A DNA stretch of 64,000 nt from Porphyromonadaceae bacterium UBA3318 (GTDB lineage: Bacteria > Bacteroidota > Bacteroidia > Bacteroidales > Muribaculaceae): NCBI GenBank assembly GCA_002361235.1, contig DESI01000005.1, positions 1-64,000 of the forward strand, in the 5' to 3' direction. Below, piece after piece: positions 8,085-17,698 of the stretch; positions within the stretch are counted from its first letter, which is position 1, and the number at the start of each line of letters is the position of its first letter. The notes beneath the pieces were generated by a model. The model saw only the letters and a list, made by a program, of their open reading frames with translations. It made no database searches and was not told where the DNA came from. The translations under genes and the position numbers were made by a program.

Positions 8085-9044
8085 ATGGAACAACAAGCCT
8101 TAGATACTACCACAATGTTAAAAACACAGTCCAAAAGCAAATATATCATTGCGTTCGCGCACATCGGAGCGCTACTGACCGTGACAGCCTGGGGCACCTC
8201 GTTTCTATGTACCAAAATTCTGATGGGCCAGGCCGGGATGACTCCGGTGGAAATCTATTTCTACCGATTCTTAGCCGCCTATCTCATACTGCTGCTGTTC
8301 ACATGCCGGCATCTGTTCTGCCACAACTTTCGCGATGAAATGACCATGGCTCTGTGCGGCATCTGTTCCGGCTCGCTTTACTTCATCACCGAGAACTACG
8401 CGCTGACCCTCACCACCACGGCCAACGTGTCGCTGTTGGCGTCCATCTCGCCGATATTCACCACATTCCTGGCCGCCGCCGTGTTCCGCCAGCGTCTCAA
8501 GGCCCCTGTGCTGATAGGTTCGGCCATAGCGTTCGTGGGTGTGGGATGCATCATATTCAGTCACGGATCGTCGTTCGAAATCCGGCCCGCAGGCGACCTG
8601 CTCGCACTCTCCGCATCCTTGTGCTGGGCCATATATGCCATAGCCATCAAGCGCCTGCTGCCGTTCTATTCCTCGATGTTCATTTCCAGGAAACTGTTCT
8701 TTTACGGAGTGATCACGGCTCTGCCTATGCTGTTCATCCAGCACGGTCCGCTGCATTGGCAGGTGCTGTTCGACTTCGACAATCCTCACTATCTGATGAA
8801 CTTCCTGTTCCTGGTGCTGCTCTGCTCCATCGGGGCCTACCTGGTCTGGAACGAAGTGATGAAATACCTCGGCCCCGTCACCTGCAACAACTATCTGTAC
8901 ATTCAGCCGGTGGTGACGATGATAGCAGGATACTTCGTCCTGGGCGAGGACATCTATATGCTCGGATACTTAGGTTGCATACTGATAATCGGAGGCCTGA
9001 TAATATCCGATAAATTCCCCGACGTGCGCAAGTCAAAGCACTGA
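8085..9044 (+). CDS. DMT-superfamily transporter (EamA)
   Basis: 319 residues from ATG 8085 (or 309 from ATG 8115). The longer frame from 8001 begins at TTG upstream of the promoter and is rejected. About ten hydrophobic helices are visible, arranged as two EamA repeats: W-G-T-S-F-L-C-T-K near the first helix, and A-L-S-A-S-L-C-W-A-I-Y-A near the start of the second half. The family exports or exchanges small metabolites such as amino acids; substrate unknown. It converges on the AraC-type gene, 23 bp apart, so the two are not co-transcribed. Confidence 0.88.
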   Translation: MEQQALDTTTMLKTQSKSKYIIAFAHIGALLTVTAWGTSFLCTKILMGQAGMTPVEIYFYRFLAAYLILLLFTCRHLFCHNFRDEMTMALCGICSGSLYFITENYALTLTTTANVSLLASISPIFTTFLAAAVFRQRLKAPVLIGSAIAFVGVGCIIFSHGSSFEIRPAGDLLALSASLCWAIYAIAIKRLLPFYSSMFISRKLFFYGVITALPMLFIQHGPLHWQVLFDFDNPHYLMNFLFLVLLCSIGAYLVWNEVMKYLGPVTCNNYLYIQPVVTMIAGYFVLGEDIYMLGYLGCILIIGGLIISDKFPDVRKSKH

Positions 9045-9067
9045 CGGCGATGCCGAGACAGCTATGT

Positions 9068-9928
9068 TCAGGCGTTGCGGAATTTCTTGGGCGACATCCC
9101 CGTGAATTTCTTGAAGTATTTGCCGAAGAACGACTGCGACGGGAAATTAAGTTCGTCGGCAATCTGCTGTATGTTCAGGTTCGACGATTTCAGCAGCACC
9201 TTGGCTTCCAATATCACGAACCTCTCGATCCATTCCACGGCCGTATATCCGGTCTGCGCCTTGACGGTACGCGACAGATGCTTCGGAGTCACCTCCATCT
9301 TCTGCGCGTAGAAGTCCAGGAAACGCTCGGATCTGAAGTTTTCCTGCACCAGGTTCAGGAACTTGTCGGAAATCCTGCCCTGACGCGACAGTATCTCGTT
9401 ATGGTATGGCTCATAGCTTTTATACGCCGTCTCGAAGATGAAGCTGACCACCTTGAACAGCAACGCCTGCGACGCATACGGGTTGTCGCGCATCTGCAGG
9501 ATACGGCGTATCTCCTTGCTGAATTTCAGATACTCGGGAAACGTCTCCTCAGGTATAGGCACCACGGAATGGCGCATCGACAGCGAATAGAGCGGCGTGG
9601 AGTTCATGAACAGGAACACATTCTCCCTGAACCGTTTGGACATCACTATCACCGTAGCCTTGAAGTCGGGACTGATATATGTGGGCTGAAGGAACTGCGT
9701 GCCTCGCACTATCACCAGACTCGGGGCCTTGATGTCGTGCGATATCAGGTTGATTTCGCCCTTGGCCGAGCCACGCTGCACCACAATCCATGTGCTGGCC
9801 TCGAACTTCACGGGTTCGGTCAGCGACTTGAACATGCTCGGGTCAACATCCTCGAGCATCCAGAAATCTTCCTCCAGTATTTTCGATAATTCCTCAGGTA
9901 GATCCAGATTATAGTGGTATCCTGTCAT
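9068..9928 (-). CDS. AraC-family transcriptional regulator
   Basis: 286 residues. The last about 100 carry two helix-turn-helix motifs typical of AraC/XylS proteins: F-Y-A-Q-K-M-E-V-T-P-K-H-L-S-R, and I-Q-Q-I-A-D-E-L-N-F-P-S-Q-S-F-F-G-K-Y-F-K-K-F-T-G. The N-terminal part is a cupin-like effector domain without a recognisable ligand signature. The target is unknown; the divergent gene at 10147 and the convergent transporter are the nearest candidates. The upstream intergenic region (9929-10146) is AT-rich with no perfect promoter match. Confidence 0.9.
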   Translation of the reverse strand: MTGYHYNLDLPEELSKILEEDFWMLEDVDPSMFKSLTEPVKFEASTWIVVQRGSAKGEINLISHDIKAPSLVIVRGTQFLQPTYISPDFKATVIVMSKRFRENVFLFMNSTPLYSLSMRHSVVPIPEETFPEYLKFSKEIRRILQMRDNPYASQALLFKVVSFIFETAYKSYEPYHNEILSRQGRISDKFLNLVQENFRSERFLDFYAQKMEVTPKHLSRTVKAQTGYTAVEWIERFVILEAKVLLKSSNLNIQQIADELNFPSQSFFGKYFKKFTGMSPKKFRNA

Positions 9929-10146
9929 TGCTGTCTTATTCTCTATTATACGGATTGCAATTATTCACTTTTTCTCTTATTCCAACATAACAACTCAAAT
10001 TTTATTGCATTTCATGGTCAAAAAGGGACAATATAACCAAATTGGATATAATTGTGCATAATCCTATATAATCCATATATATTCTGAACAGCCGTGAGTT
10101 TCCAAACGTTATACTTTGAAAACAATGGAAACCTTAGCCACACCAC

Positions 10147-10752
10147 ATGGATGCACTGATATACATAGGAATAGGAGCCAGCGTAATACTGCTTGCCTTA
10201 CTGCTGGACACAGACGACATAAAGCTGACCAAGCCCGGCAAGGTCACTGATTATAAAGAGGTGCTTGACCGCCACACCGAGGAACTGATAGGCCACGAGG
10301 CATACGTGGCCATGCTTGACCGGGTGGACCGTATCCTGGACAGGCACCGCAACGATGCCTGTCTGAGCATAAACCTTACCTCGGCCGTGTCCGATGAGGA
10401 TGCCGCCGACGAACTGCACCACGTCCTGCCCGGCGAACCGTTGGAGATGTCGCGGTACACCGACGGAGGCATGGAATGCGTCGGCGTATACTCACGCGGC
10501 CTTAAGATCGGGAGCCTTATGCTGGACGATGCCGAAATGTATATCAACACGGCAAACTCCAGATCCATCACCGGCATATATGTGGCGCGCCAGGACTGCT
10601 ACGGAGACTACTCAAGGCTCGACCTCGGCATCATCGTATATTACAAGGCCGTGGAAAACACCCGACATCTCGCCATCAACGATATTAAGAATTATTTCCT
10701 GAAAATTCCGGCTTCATCACGCACCGCCGGAATGGATATAGCGCAGAACTGA
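10147..10752 (+). CDS. hypothetical protein with one N-terminal membrane helix
   Basis: 201 residues, not recognised. Residues 4-20 are hydrophobic (I-Y-I-G-I-G-A-S-V-I-L-L), followed by D-T-D-D, so it is probably a membrane-anchored protein with a soluble remainder. A segment around residues 92-125 (P-G-E-P-L-E-M, then V-G-V-Y-S-R-G-L-K-I-G-S-L) is loosely reminiscent of HIRAN-type domains, but this is weak. It stands alone between the divergent AraC gene and nrdJ, which has its own promoter. Confidence 0.6.
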   Translation: MDALIYIGIGASVILLALLLDTDDIKLTKPGKVTDYKEVLDRHTEELIGHEAYVAMLDRVDRILDRHRNDACLSINLTSAVSDEDAADELHHVLPGEPLEMSRYTDGGMECVGVYSRGLKIGSLMLDDAEMYINTANSRSITGIYVARQDCYGDYSRLDLGIIVYYKAVENTRHLAINDIKNYFLKIPASSRTAGMDIAQN

Positions 10753-10818
10753 CACCTGTTCGCCGAATCCTGACGACACGGTTTTATAGGAGCAATGGCA
10801 AGAATAATAAGTTTTGCG

Positions 10819-10849
10819 TTTGATTTATCTCCATTTTTGCTTATATTTG
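10819..10849 (+). promoter_or_regulatory. promoter of nrdJ
   Basis: TTTG (10819-10822), 19-nt spacer, TATATTTG (10842-10849), perfect consensus. The expected start near 10856 leaves a leader of under 20 nt, too short for a cobalamin riboswitch. Confidence 0.82.
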
Positions 10850-10872
10850 CGATAAAATTATAAAAATCATAA

Positions 10873-13416
10873 ATGGAGACAGAAAAACCCACATACTCTT
10901 ATAGCGAGGCCTACGAGGCTTCGCTTGCCTATTTCAACGGTGACGAACTTGCGGCCCGCGTATGGGTCAGCAAATATGCCCTGAAGGACTCCGGGCATAA
11001 TATCTACGAACTCACCCCGGCCGACATGCACCACCGCATCGCCGGCGAGATAGCCCGCATCGAGGCAAAATATCCCAACCCCATGAGCCACGAGGAGGTG
11101 TTCGAACTGCTCGACCGCTTCCGCTACGTTGTGCCTCAGGGTTCGCCCATGGCCGGCATAGGCAATAACCTGCAGGTGGGCTCGCTGTCCAACTGCTTCG
11201 TGATCGGCCTGGACGGTCACCCCGATTCCTATGGCGGCATCATCCTGATCGACGAGGAGCAGGTGCAGCTCATGAAGCGTCGCGGCGGTGTGGGCCACGA
11301 CCTGTCGCACATCCGCCCCAAGGGCACGCCTGTCAAGAACTCGGCGCTGACCTCCACCGGTCTCGTGCCGTTCATGGAGCGCTACTCCAACTCCACACGC
11401 GAGGTGGCCCAGGACGGACGCCGCGGCGCACTGATGATGACAGTGTCCATCAAGCATCCCGATGCCGAGAAATTTATTGACGCCAAGATGGAAGCCGGCA
11501 AGGTTACGGGCGCAAACGTATCGGTCAAGATCGACGACGACTTCATGCGTGCCGCAACCGAGGGACGCCCCTATACCCAGCAGTTCCCCATCAACTCCGA
11601 CAATCCCGAGACCAAGACCGAAATAGACGCCACGGCCCTGTGGAACAAGATAACGCACAATGCCTGGAAGTCGGCCGAGCCCGGCGTATTGTTCTGGGAC
11701 ACGGTGCTGCGCGAGTCAGTGCCCGACTGCTACGCCGACCTCGGTTTCGAGACCGTCTCCACCAACCCCTGCGGCGAGATTCCCCTCTGTCCCTACGACA
11801 GCTGCCGACTGGTGGCCATAAACCTGTACAGCTACGTAAAGAACCCCTTCACGCCGCAGGCCGAGTTCGATTTCGACCTTTTCCGCAAGCATGTGGCTAA
11901 GACCCAGCGCGTGCTGGACGACATCATCGACCTGGAGATGGAGAAGATAGACGCCATCATCGCCAAGATAGAGACCGATCCTGAGACCGCCGAGGTGAAG
12001 GGTGCCGAGCTGAACCTGTGGCGCAAGATACGCACCAAGACCCTGATGGGGCGCCGCACGGGCGCCGGCACCACCGGCGAGGGCGACATGCTGGCCGCGA
12101 TGGGCCTGCGTTATGGCTCGGACGAGGCCATCGAATTCTCGGTCAGGGTGCACCGCGAACTGATGCTGGCTTACTACCGAGCTTCGGTCGACATGGCCGA
12201 GGAGCGTGGCCCGTTCGAGGTGTACGATGCCAAGCGCGAGGAGAACAACCCCTTCATCGGCCGTCTGCGCGAGGCCGATCCCGAACTGTACGACAAGATG
12301 GTGCGCGTAGGTCGCCGCAACATCGCCTGCCTCACCATCGCTCCGACCGGCACCACGTCCATCATGACGCAGACTTCGTCGGGCATCGAGCCGGTGTTCC
12401 TCCCCGTCTACAAGCGCCGCCGCAAGGTCAACCCCAACGACGTGGACGTGCACGTGGACTTCGTGGACGAGACGGGCGATTCGTTCGAGGAATACATTGT
12501 CTACCACCACAAATTCCTGGAGTGGATGCGCGTCAACGGCATCGAGCCTAAGAAGAACATGACCGCAGAGGAAATAGACGAGTTAGTGGCCAAGTCTCCG
12601 TATTATAAGGCCACGGCCAACGACATCGACTGGATGGCCAAGGTGCGTATGCAGGGCGCCATCCAGAAATGGGTGGACCACAGCATCAGCGTCACCATCA
12701 ACCTGCCGGCCGACGTGTCGGAGGAGCTGGTGAACCACCTCTACGTCGAGGCATGGAAGGCCGGCTGCAAGGGATGCACCGTCTACCGCGACGGAAGCCG
12801 CGACAACGTGTTGGCGGCCGTAACCAAAAAGGAATCCAAGCATTCGCACTATATGGCCAGCCCCGAGGCCATCCAGAAGCGCCCGGCAGAACTGGAGGCC
12901 GACGTGGTGCGTTTCCAGAACAACAAGGAGAAATGGATAGCGTTCATCGGCCTGGTCGACAACAAGCCTTACGAGATATTCACCGGTCTGGCCGACGACG
13001 AGGACGGCATCTTCTGTCCCAAGAGCGTGAACCACGGCAAGATCATCAAGACCGTGGACGAGAACGGCAACAAACGCTATGACTTCCAGTTCATCAACAA
13101 GCGCGGCTACAAGACCACCATCGAGGGCCTGAGCGAGAAGTTCAACCCCGAGTTCTGGAACTATGCCAAACTGATTTCGGGCGTGCTGCGCTACGGAATG
13201 CCTATCGAGCAGGTTCTCAAGCTGGTAGGCGGTCTGGAACTCGACTCCACCAGCATCAACACCTGGAAGATGGGCGTGGAGCGCGCGCTGAAGAAGTATA
13301 TGCCCACCGGCACCGTGGCCAAGGGTCAGAAATGTCCCAAATGCGGCGCCGAGACCCTGGTATATCAGGAAGGCTGCCTGATATGCACCACCTGCGGCAC
13401 ATCCAAATGCGGATAA
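10873..13416 (+). CDS. nrdJ: adenosylcobalamin-dependent ribonucleotide reductase (class II)
   Basis: 847 residues. Reduces ribonucleotides to deoxyribonucleotides using a 5'-deoxyadenosyl radical from vitamin B12. Seen: S-N-C-F-V-I-G (first redox Cys, about residue 112), N-P-C-G-E-I-P-L (radical Cys, about 299), A-P-T-G-T-T-S (about 496), and a C-terminal zinc-ribbon-like tail with C-P-K-C ... C-L-I-C-T-T-C. The N terminus lacks an obvious ATP cone. Expression would be cobalamin-dependent at the activity level, but no riboswitch fits the short leader. malQ follows 41 nt later with no clear separate promoter. Confidence 0.95.
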   Translation: METEKPTYSYSEAYEASLAYFNGDELAARVWVSKYALKDSGHNIYELTPADMHHRIAGEIARIEAKYPNPMSHEEVFELLDRFRYVVPQGSPMAGIGNNLQVGSLSNCFVIGLDGHPDSYGGIILIDEEQVQLMKRRGGVGHDLSHIRPKGTPVKNSALTSTGLVPFMERYSNSTREVAQDGRRGALMMTVSIKHPDAEKFIDAKMEAGKVTGANVSVKIDDDFMRAATEGRPYTQQFPINSDNPETKTEIDATALWNKITHNAWKSAEPGVLFWDTVLRESVPDCYADLGFETVSTNPCGEIPLCPYDSCRLVAINLYSYVKNPFTPQAEFDFDLFRKHVAKTQRVLDDIIDLEMEKIDAIIAKIETDPETAEVKGAELNLWRKIRTKTLMGRRTGAGTTGEGDMLAAMGLRYGSDEAIEFSVRVHRELMLAYYRASVDMAEERGPFEVYDAKREENNPFIGRLREADPELYDKMVRVGRRNIACLTIAPTGTTSIMTQTSSGIEPVFLPVYKRRRKVNPNDVDVHVDFVDETGDSFEEYIVYHHKFLEWMRVNGIEPKKNMTAEEIDELVAKSPYYKATANDIDWMAKVRMQGAIQKWVDHSISVTINLPADVSEELVNHLYVEAWKAGCKGCTVYRDGSRDNVLAAVTKKESKHSHYMASPEAIQKRPAELEADVVRFQNNKEKWIAFIGLVDNKPYEIFTGLADDEDGIFCPKSVNHGKIIKTVDENGNKRYDFQFINKRGYKTTIEGLSEKFNPEFWNYAKLISGVLRYGMPIEQVLKLVGGLELDSTSINTWKMGVERALKKYMPTGTVAKGQKCPKCGAETLVYQEGCLICTTCGTSKCG

Positions 13417-13457
13417 TGTAAAGAATTATTTCAACAATCTAAATAAAATCAATACGT

Positions 13458-16133
13458 ATGGAACTCGTATTCAACATCAATTACCATACAGTCTGGGGCG
13501 AAAGCCTCTATCTGTGCGGTGATCTGGCGGAACTCGGCGACGGCGACCCCCACAAGGCGCTGGAGATGAAGCTCACCAGTCCCGACACGTGGCAGCTCAC
13601 CCTGGACCTGGACTCCGACCCGTCGGACTTCAACTATTGGTTCGTGGTCAAGAGTCCCGACAAGGCTTGGCGCTTCGAATGGGGCAAGCCTCACAGATAT
13701 GTGGCCGGTTCGGGCATCCGCTCGGTCCTGATTTTTGACTCATGGCACGAGCAGCCGCACGACAAGCCATTCTATTCATCGGCCTTCACCGAGGGCATAT
13801 TCCACCGCTCGCACCGCGATCAGCCCCTCAAGGCCCTGCCCGGCACCATCAACATCCGCGTGGAGGCACCGATGCTCAATCCCCACGAGGTACTGGCCGT
13901 AACCGGCGAGGGCGACCTGCTGGGCAACTGGGACCCCAAGCAGGCCATCCGCCTGAACGACGCGCACTTCCCGGTGTGGGAGCTGAACCTGCCATTCGAC
14001 CGTCTCCGTCCGCCGTTCGAGTATAAGTTCATCATTATAAACGACACCGACGGCTCCGTGCAGTGGGAGGCGGCCAACAACCGCATCTTCGGCATCGTGC
14101 CCGAAAGTTTCGACCAGCAGATAGTGATAGACGGCACACGCTTCGCCAATCCCAAGCCGGGCTGGCGCGGAACCGGTACGGCAATCCCCGTATTCTCCAT
14201 CCGCACCGACGAGGACTTCGGCGTGGGCGACTTCATCGACATCAAGCAGATGGTGGACTGGTGCCACGCCACGGACCAGAACGTCCTGCAGCTGCTCCCC
14301 GTCAACGATACCACGCTTACCGGCACATGGGTGGATTCATACCCCTATCGCGCCAACTCCATCTTCGCGCTGCATCCCATGTTCCTGCGTCTGCAGGAGG
14401 TAGGCCGCCTCAACAGCACCAAGCGGATGAAGTATTTCGAGGAGAAGCAGGCCGAGCTAAACGCCCTGGAGCAGATTGACTATGAACTGGTCAACGCCGT
14501 GAAGCACGAGTATCTGCGCGAAATCTTCGCACAGGACTTCGCACAGACGGCCGCCACGCGCGACTATCAGGACTTCCTGCGCCACAACGACTACTGGCTG
14601 CGTCCGTACTCGGCATGGAGCGTGCTGCGCGACGAGAACCATACGTCCGACCACAGCCGGTGGGGCATGTATTCGGTCTATGACCCTGAGCGTGTCAACG
14701 AGTTCATCATGTCGCACAAGGCGGAGACGGACTATTACTGCTTCCTGCAGTATCATCTGGACCGTCAGCTGCACATAGCGCGCGACTACGCCCATTCGGC
14801 GGGCGTGGTGCTGAAGGGCGACATTCCGATTGGCATCTCGCGCCATAGTGTCGACGCTTGGTGCAATCCGGAGCTGTTCAACATGGACACCTCCGCGGGT
14901 GCGCCGCCGGATGATTTCTCCGTACTTGGCCAGAACTGGGGATTCCCCACCTACAACTGGGAGATGATGGCCCGCGACGGCTTCCAGTGGTGGAAGGACA
15001 GGTTCCGCAAGATGTCGGAGTATTTCGACGTGTTCCGTATCGACCATATCTTAGGTTTCTTCCGTATATGGCAGATTCCCCTGGATGCCGAGCATGGCCT
15101 GTTGGGTTACTTCAACCCTGCGTTGCCCTTTAGCGCCGACGAGTTGCGCGACCGTTACGACTTCTGGATCGATGCCGACGTCATGACACATCCCCTCATC
15201 CTGGACTGGATGCTTGACGACTTCTTCGGCCCGTACCGCAGCGAGGTTGTAGACACGTTCCTGGATCGTGTCAGTGGCGACCGTTACGCCCTGCGCCACT
15301 TCGTCAACACGCAGAAGAAGGTGGTGGAATACTTCGCCGACAAACCCGACGACGAGAAGCATCAGCGCATCAAGAACGCGCTGTTAGGCATCATCGACGA
15401 CGTCCTGTTCATCGAGGATCCCTACCAGCCGGGCCATTACCATCCGCGCATCGCGGCGCAGTACACCTATCAGTTCCGCGTGCTGTCCGACTATGCGAAG
15501 TGGAACTTCAACCGTCTGTACAACGACTTCTTCTATCACCGTCACAACGACTTCTGGTATAGCAAGGCTATGTGGAAGCTGCCGCCGCTGCTCGACTCCA
15601 CCTCGATGCTGGCCTGCGGCGAGGACCTCGGCATGATACCCGACTGTGTGCCCGCCGTGATGCACAAGATGGAGATTCTGTCACTCGAGATCCAGCGCAT
15701 GCCCAAGGATCCGGCCCTGCAGTTCGGCGACACATGGCATTATCCTTACTATTCCGTCTGCACCACGTCGACTCACGACATGGGCGGCATCCGCGAATGG
15801 TGGGAAAGCGACCATGAAATGGCCCAGCGATTCTACAACAACGTGCTGCACGAGGGCGGCGGGGCACCGTACTTCGCCGAGCCGTGGATATGTTCAAAGA
15901 TTGTGGAAATGCAGCTGAAGAGTCCGTCGATGCTCTGCATCCTGCCGTTGCAGGACTGGCTGTCGACCGATGGCGAGTTACGCCGCGAGAATCCCAAGGA
16001 CGAAATCATCAACGTGCCGGCCAACCCGCGCCACTACTGGCGCTACCGCATGCACCTCAACGTCGGCCGCCTCATCGCCGAGCACGACTTCAACAACACC
16101 CTCAAAGAACAGATCCGAAACTCCGGCCGTTAA
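13458..16133 (+). CDS. malQ: 4-alpha-glucanotransferase with N-terminal CBM20 domains (DPE2-like)
   Basis: 891 residues, much longer than E. coli MalQ (about 690) because of two starch-binding CBM20-like modules at about 1-105 and 120-235 (for example G-D-L-L-G-N-W-D-P-K and F-E-Y-K-F-I-I). The GH77 body follows, with F-R-I-D-H-I-L-G-F-F-R (catalytic Asp nucleophile), C-G-E-D-L-G (acid/base Glu) and S-T-H-D-M (transition-state Asp). It transfers glucan units in maltose/glycogen metabolism. This architecture is common in Bacteroidetes. It may be co-transcribed with nrdJ by proximity only. Confidence 0.93.
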   Translation: MELVFNINYHTVWGESLYLCGDLAELGDGDPHKALEMKLTSPDTWQLTLDLDSDPSDFNYWFVVKSPDKAWRFEWGKPHRYVAGSGIRSVLIFDSWHEQPHDKPFYSSAFTEGIFHRSHRDQPLKALPGTINIRVEAPMLNPHEVLAVTGEGDLLGNWDPKQAIRLNDAHFPVWELNLPFDRLRPPFEYKFIIINDTDGSVQWEAANNRIFGIVPESFDQQIVIDGTRFANPKPGWRGTGTAIPVFSIRTDEDFGVGDFIDIKQMVDWCHATDQNVLQLLPVNDTTLTGTWVDSYPYRANSIFALHPMFLRLQEVGRLNSTKRMKYFEEKQAELNALEQIDYELVNAVKHEYLREIFAQDFAQTAATRDYQDFLRHNDYWLRPYSAWSVLRDENHTSDHSRWGMYSVYDPERVNEFIMSHKAETDYYCFLQYHLDRQLHIARDYAHSAGVVLKGDIPIGISRHSVDAWCNPELFNMDTSAGAPPDDFSVLGQNWGFPTYNWEMMARDGFQWWKDRFRKMSEYFDVFRIDHILGFFRIWQIPLDAEHGLLGYFNPALPFSADELRDRYDFWIDADVMTHPLILDWMLDDFFGPYRSEVVDTFLDRVSGDRYALRHFVNTQKKVVEYFADKPDDEKHQRIKNALLGIIDDVLFIEDPYQPGHYHPRIAAQYTYQFRVLSDYAKWNFNRLYNDFFYHRHNDFWYSKAMWKLPPLLDSTSMLACGEDLGMIPDCVPAVMHKMEILSLEIQRMPKDPALQFGDTWHYPYYSVCTTSTHDMGGIREWWESDHEMAQRFYNNVLHEGGGAPYFAEPWICSKIVEMQLKSPSMLCILPLQDWLSTDGELRRENPKDEIINVPANPRHYWRYRMHLNVGRLIAEHDFNNTLKEQIRNSGR

Positions 16134-16180
16134 CTCTTCGGCCTAAATCCGGTCGTTAATTATCCGGTTTCCATTCATAG

Positions 16181-16214
16181 CAAAGCCCCGACTCGCCGAG
16201 CCGGGGCTTTGAAT
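16181..16214. terminator. bidirectional terminator after malQ
   Basis: Stem CAAAGCCCC (16181-16189) / GGGGCTTTG (16203-16211) lies between the convergent malQ and the 16261 gene. The GC-rich stem is flanked by AAA/TTT on both sides, so it may serve both strands. Confidence 0.8.
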
Positions 16215-16260
16215 TCATACTCTTACCGTCATGCTTTACGCTTTATGCGTTGCGCATGAT

Positions 16261-17646
16261 TCATTTGCCGATGTATTTGCGACCGTTCTTGATATAGGGT
16301 TGACCGGCGTTGGGACTCGCGATGCGACGGCCCGACAGATCGTAAAGGACATCGTTATCTCCACGGTCGGACATAACTTCCGTCATACCCGATGTGGCGT
16401 ACTCCTGAAACTCATACTTCTCCAGGTTCACGAAATCGGCGTCGGTCACAGGCTCCTCGTCGTCATACGAATCGTAGTCAAGCTCCTTTACTACGTATGT
16501 CTCAGGCAATCCGGCCTGCGATGAATATGTCACCGCTCCCTTCTTATAGACCTCGTAATCATAGTAGCCGTCCATCATCATATAGTCCATATCCGTAAGG
16601 CAATTATGCCATGCGTCATACTCAGTCTTGAGACGCATTTCCAGGGAATCCACAATAAATCCCATATTAGCCTTCACTATGATTTTCATGTCCATGCCGC
16701 CATTTTCAAGAACCATGTTGCTGATGGAACTGCCGTTGATGTTCATGCCCTCCAACATGCCGTTTATCGTACCGTTATAACTACCGTTGTCAGTATATTC
16801 GAACGCGAATATCAACTTGCTCATCGACTCATCCGCAGCGCCTGAATCAGTGTCAAATGTTTCAATCGTACACTTCTCAATAAGATTGCCGTCACGTACG
16901 AACAAACCGAGCTCGTCGTATGGAATAAGCAACTGTCCGTTGGTTTCCTTCCATGTGATGTCATAATACCTGCTTGCAAGTTTCCAGCCATCCACATATT
17001 CATAACCCGTAATCCTGTTCGCCTTGCCGTCCGCGCCATATTCCATGGTGAGTTTTTCGGATTCCTCGCCGTCCTCTGAATATACCACTTCCGTGACGTT
17101 TCCCTGGCCGTTACGCGTCACGCGGCATCCCTCCGACGTGCCGGCAACCCATCCGGCGCCATTGTATGTCTCCGTCACTTTCTTGATACAGAAATCCTTT
17201 ACGACAGTGTCGTACTCATAACGGGTCCGGATAGCGGGCATCAGCATCTGTCGGCTATCATTCCACAGGCTTTCCTCTTCCGCCTTGATATTTCCATCCG
17301 TGTCATAAGTATATACGGTTTCCCGAATCACCGTTCCCGCGGCATCTGCCTCCGACTCACGGCTAAGCCTGCCTTCAGGAGTGTAATCTCGCATTATGAC
17401 AGTCGCCGGGCCCCAGGAGCCGTTCTGCCAATCGTATTTCAGTATCCTGCCCGGTAACGTCTTGGCTGACGAAGCGGCGCGTCGGTTCTTCTCCTGTCTG
17501 TGTTGCGTCAGCATTTGCGAAAATGTCCTGACTGCATCCGACCTCACGGCCTGTGCGTCAGCGGTTGTAGCCGACATCATACCGTTGCAGCATATAGCGC
17601 AGCATACTCCCGTCAGCATCATGCGTAGTGTAGATTTCATTTTCAT
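16261..17646 (-). CDS. secreted hypothetical protein with C-terminal tail motif
   Basis: 461 residues, unknown function. A signal peptide covers about residues 1-30 (K-M-K-S-T-L-R then a hydrophobic stretch to A-D-A-Q). The middle repeats short Y-x-Y-D-x-x-G-N/G-K units (Y-T-Y-D-T-D-G-N, M-E-Y-G-A-D-G-K, F-E-Y-T-D-N-G-S), reminiscent of YD-type beta repeats. The C terminus ends L-Y-D-L-S-G-R-R-I ... Y-I-K-N-G-R-K-Y, similar to the end of the CotH protein. It lies 52 nt downstream of the 17699 gene, probably one transcript. Confidence 0.75.
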   Translation of the reverse strand: MKMKSTLRMMLTGVCCAICCNGMMSATTADAQAVRSDAVRTFSQMLTQHRQEKNRRAASSAKTLPGRILKYDWQNGSWGPATVIMRDYTPEGRLSRESEADAAGTVIRETVYTYDTDGNIKAEEESLWNDSRQMLMPAIRTRYEYDTVVKDFCIKKVTETYNGAGWVAGTSEGCRVTRNGQGNVTEVVYSEDGEESEKLTMEYGADGKANRITGYEYVDGWKLASRYYDITWKETNGQLLIPYDELGLFVRDGNLIEKCTIETFDTDSGAADESMSKLIFAFEYTDNGSYNGTINGMLEGMNINGSSISNMVLENGGMDMKIIVKANMGFIVDSLEMRLKTEYDAWHNCLTDMDYMMMDGYYDYEVYKKGAVTYSSQAGLPETYVVKELDYDSYDDEEPVTDADFVNLEKYEFQEYATSGMTEVMSDRGDNDVLYDLSGRRIASPNAGQPYIKNGRKYIGK

Positions 17647-17698
17647 AGATTAAGTAAATAATTAAATTTATACATCGATTTTGGATATGGTCAGTCAA

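Noticed and set aside
10850..10872. Cobalamin riboswitch before nrdJ
   Set aside because: The perfect promoter leaves under 20 nt of leader, far too short for a B12 aptamer.
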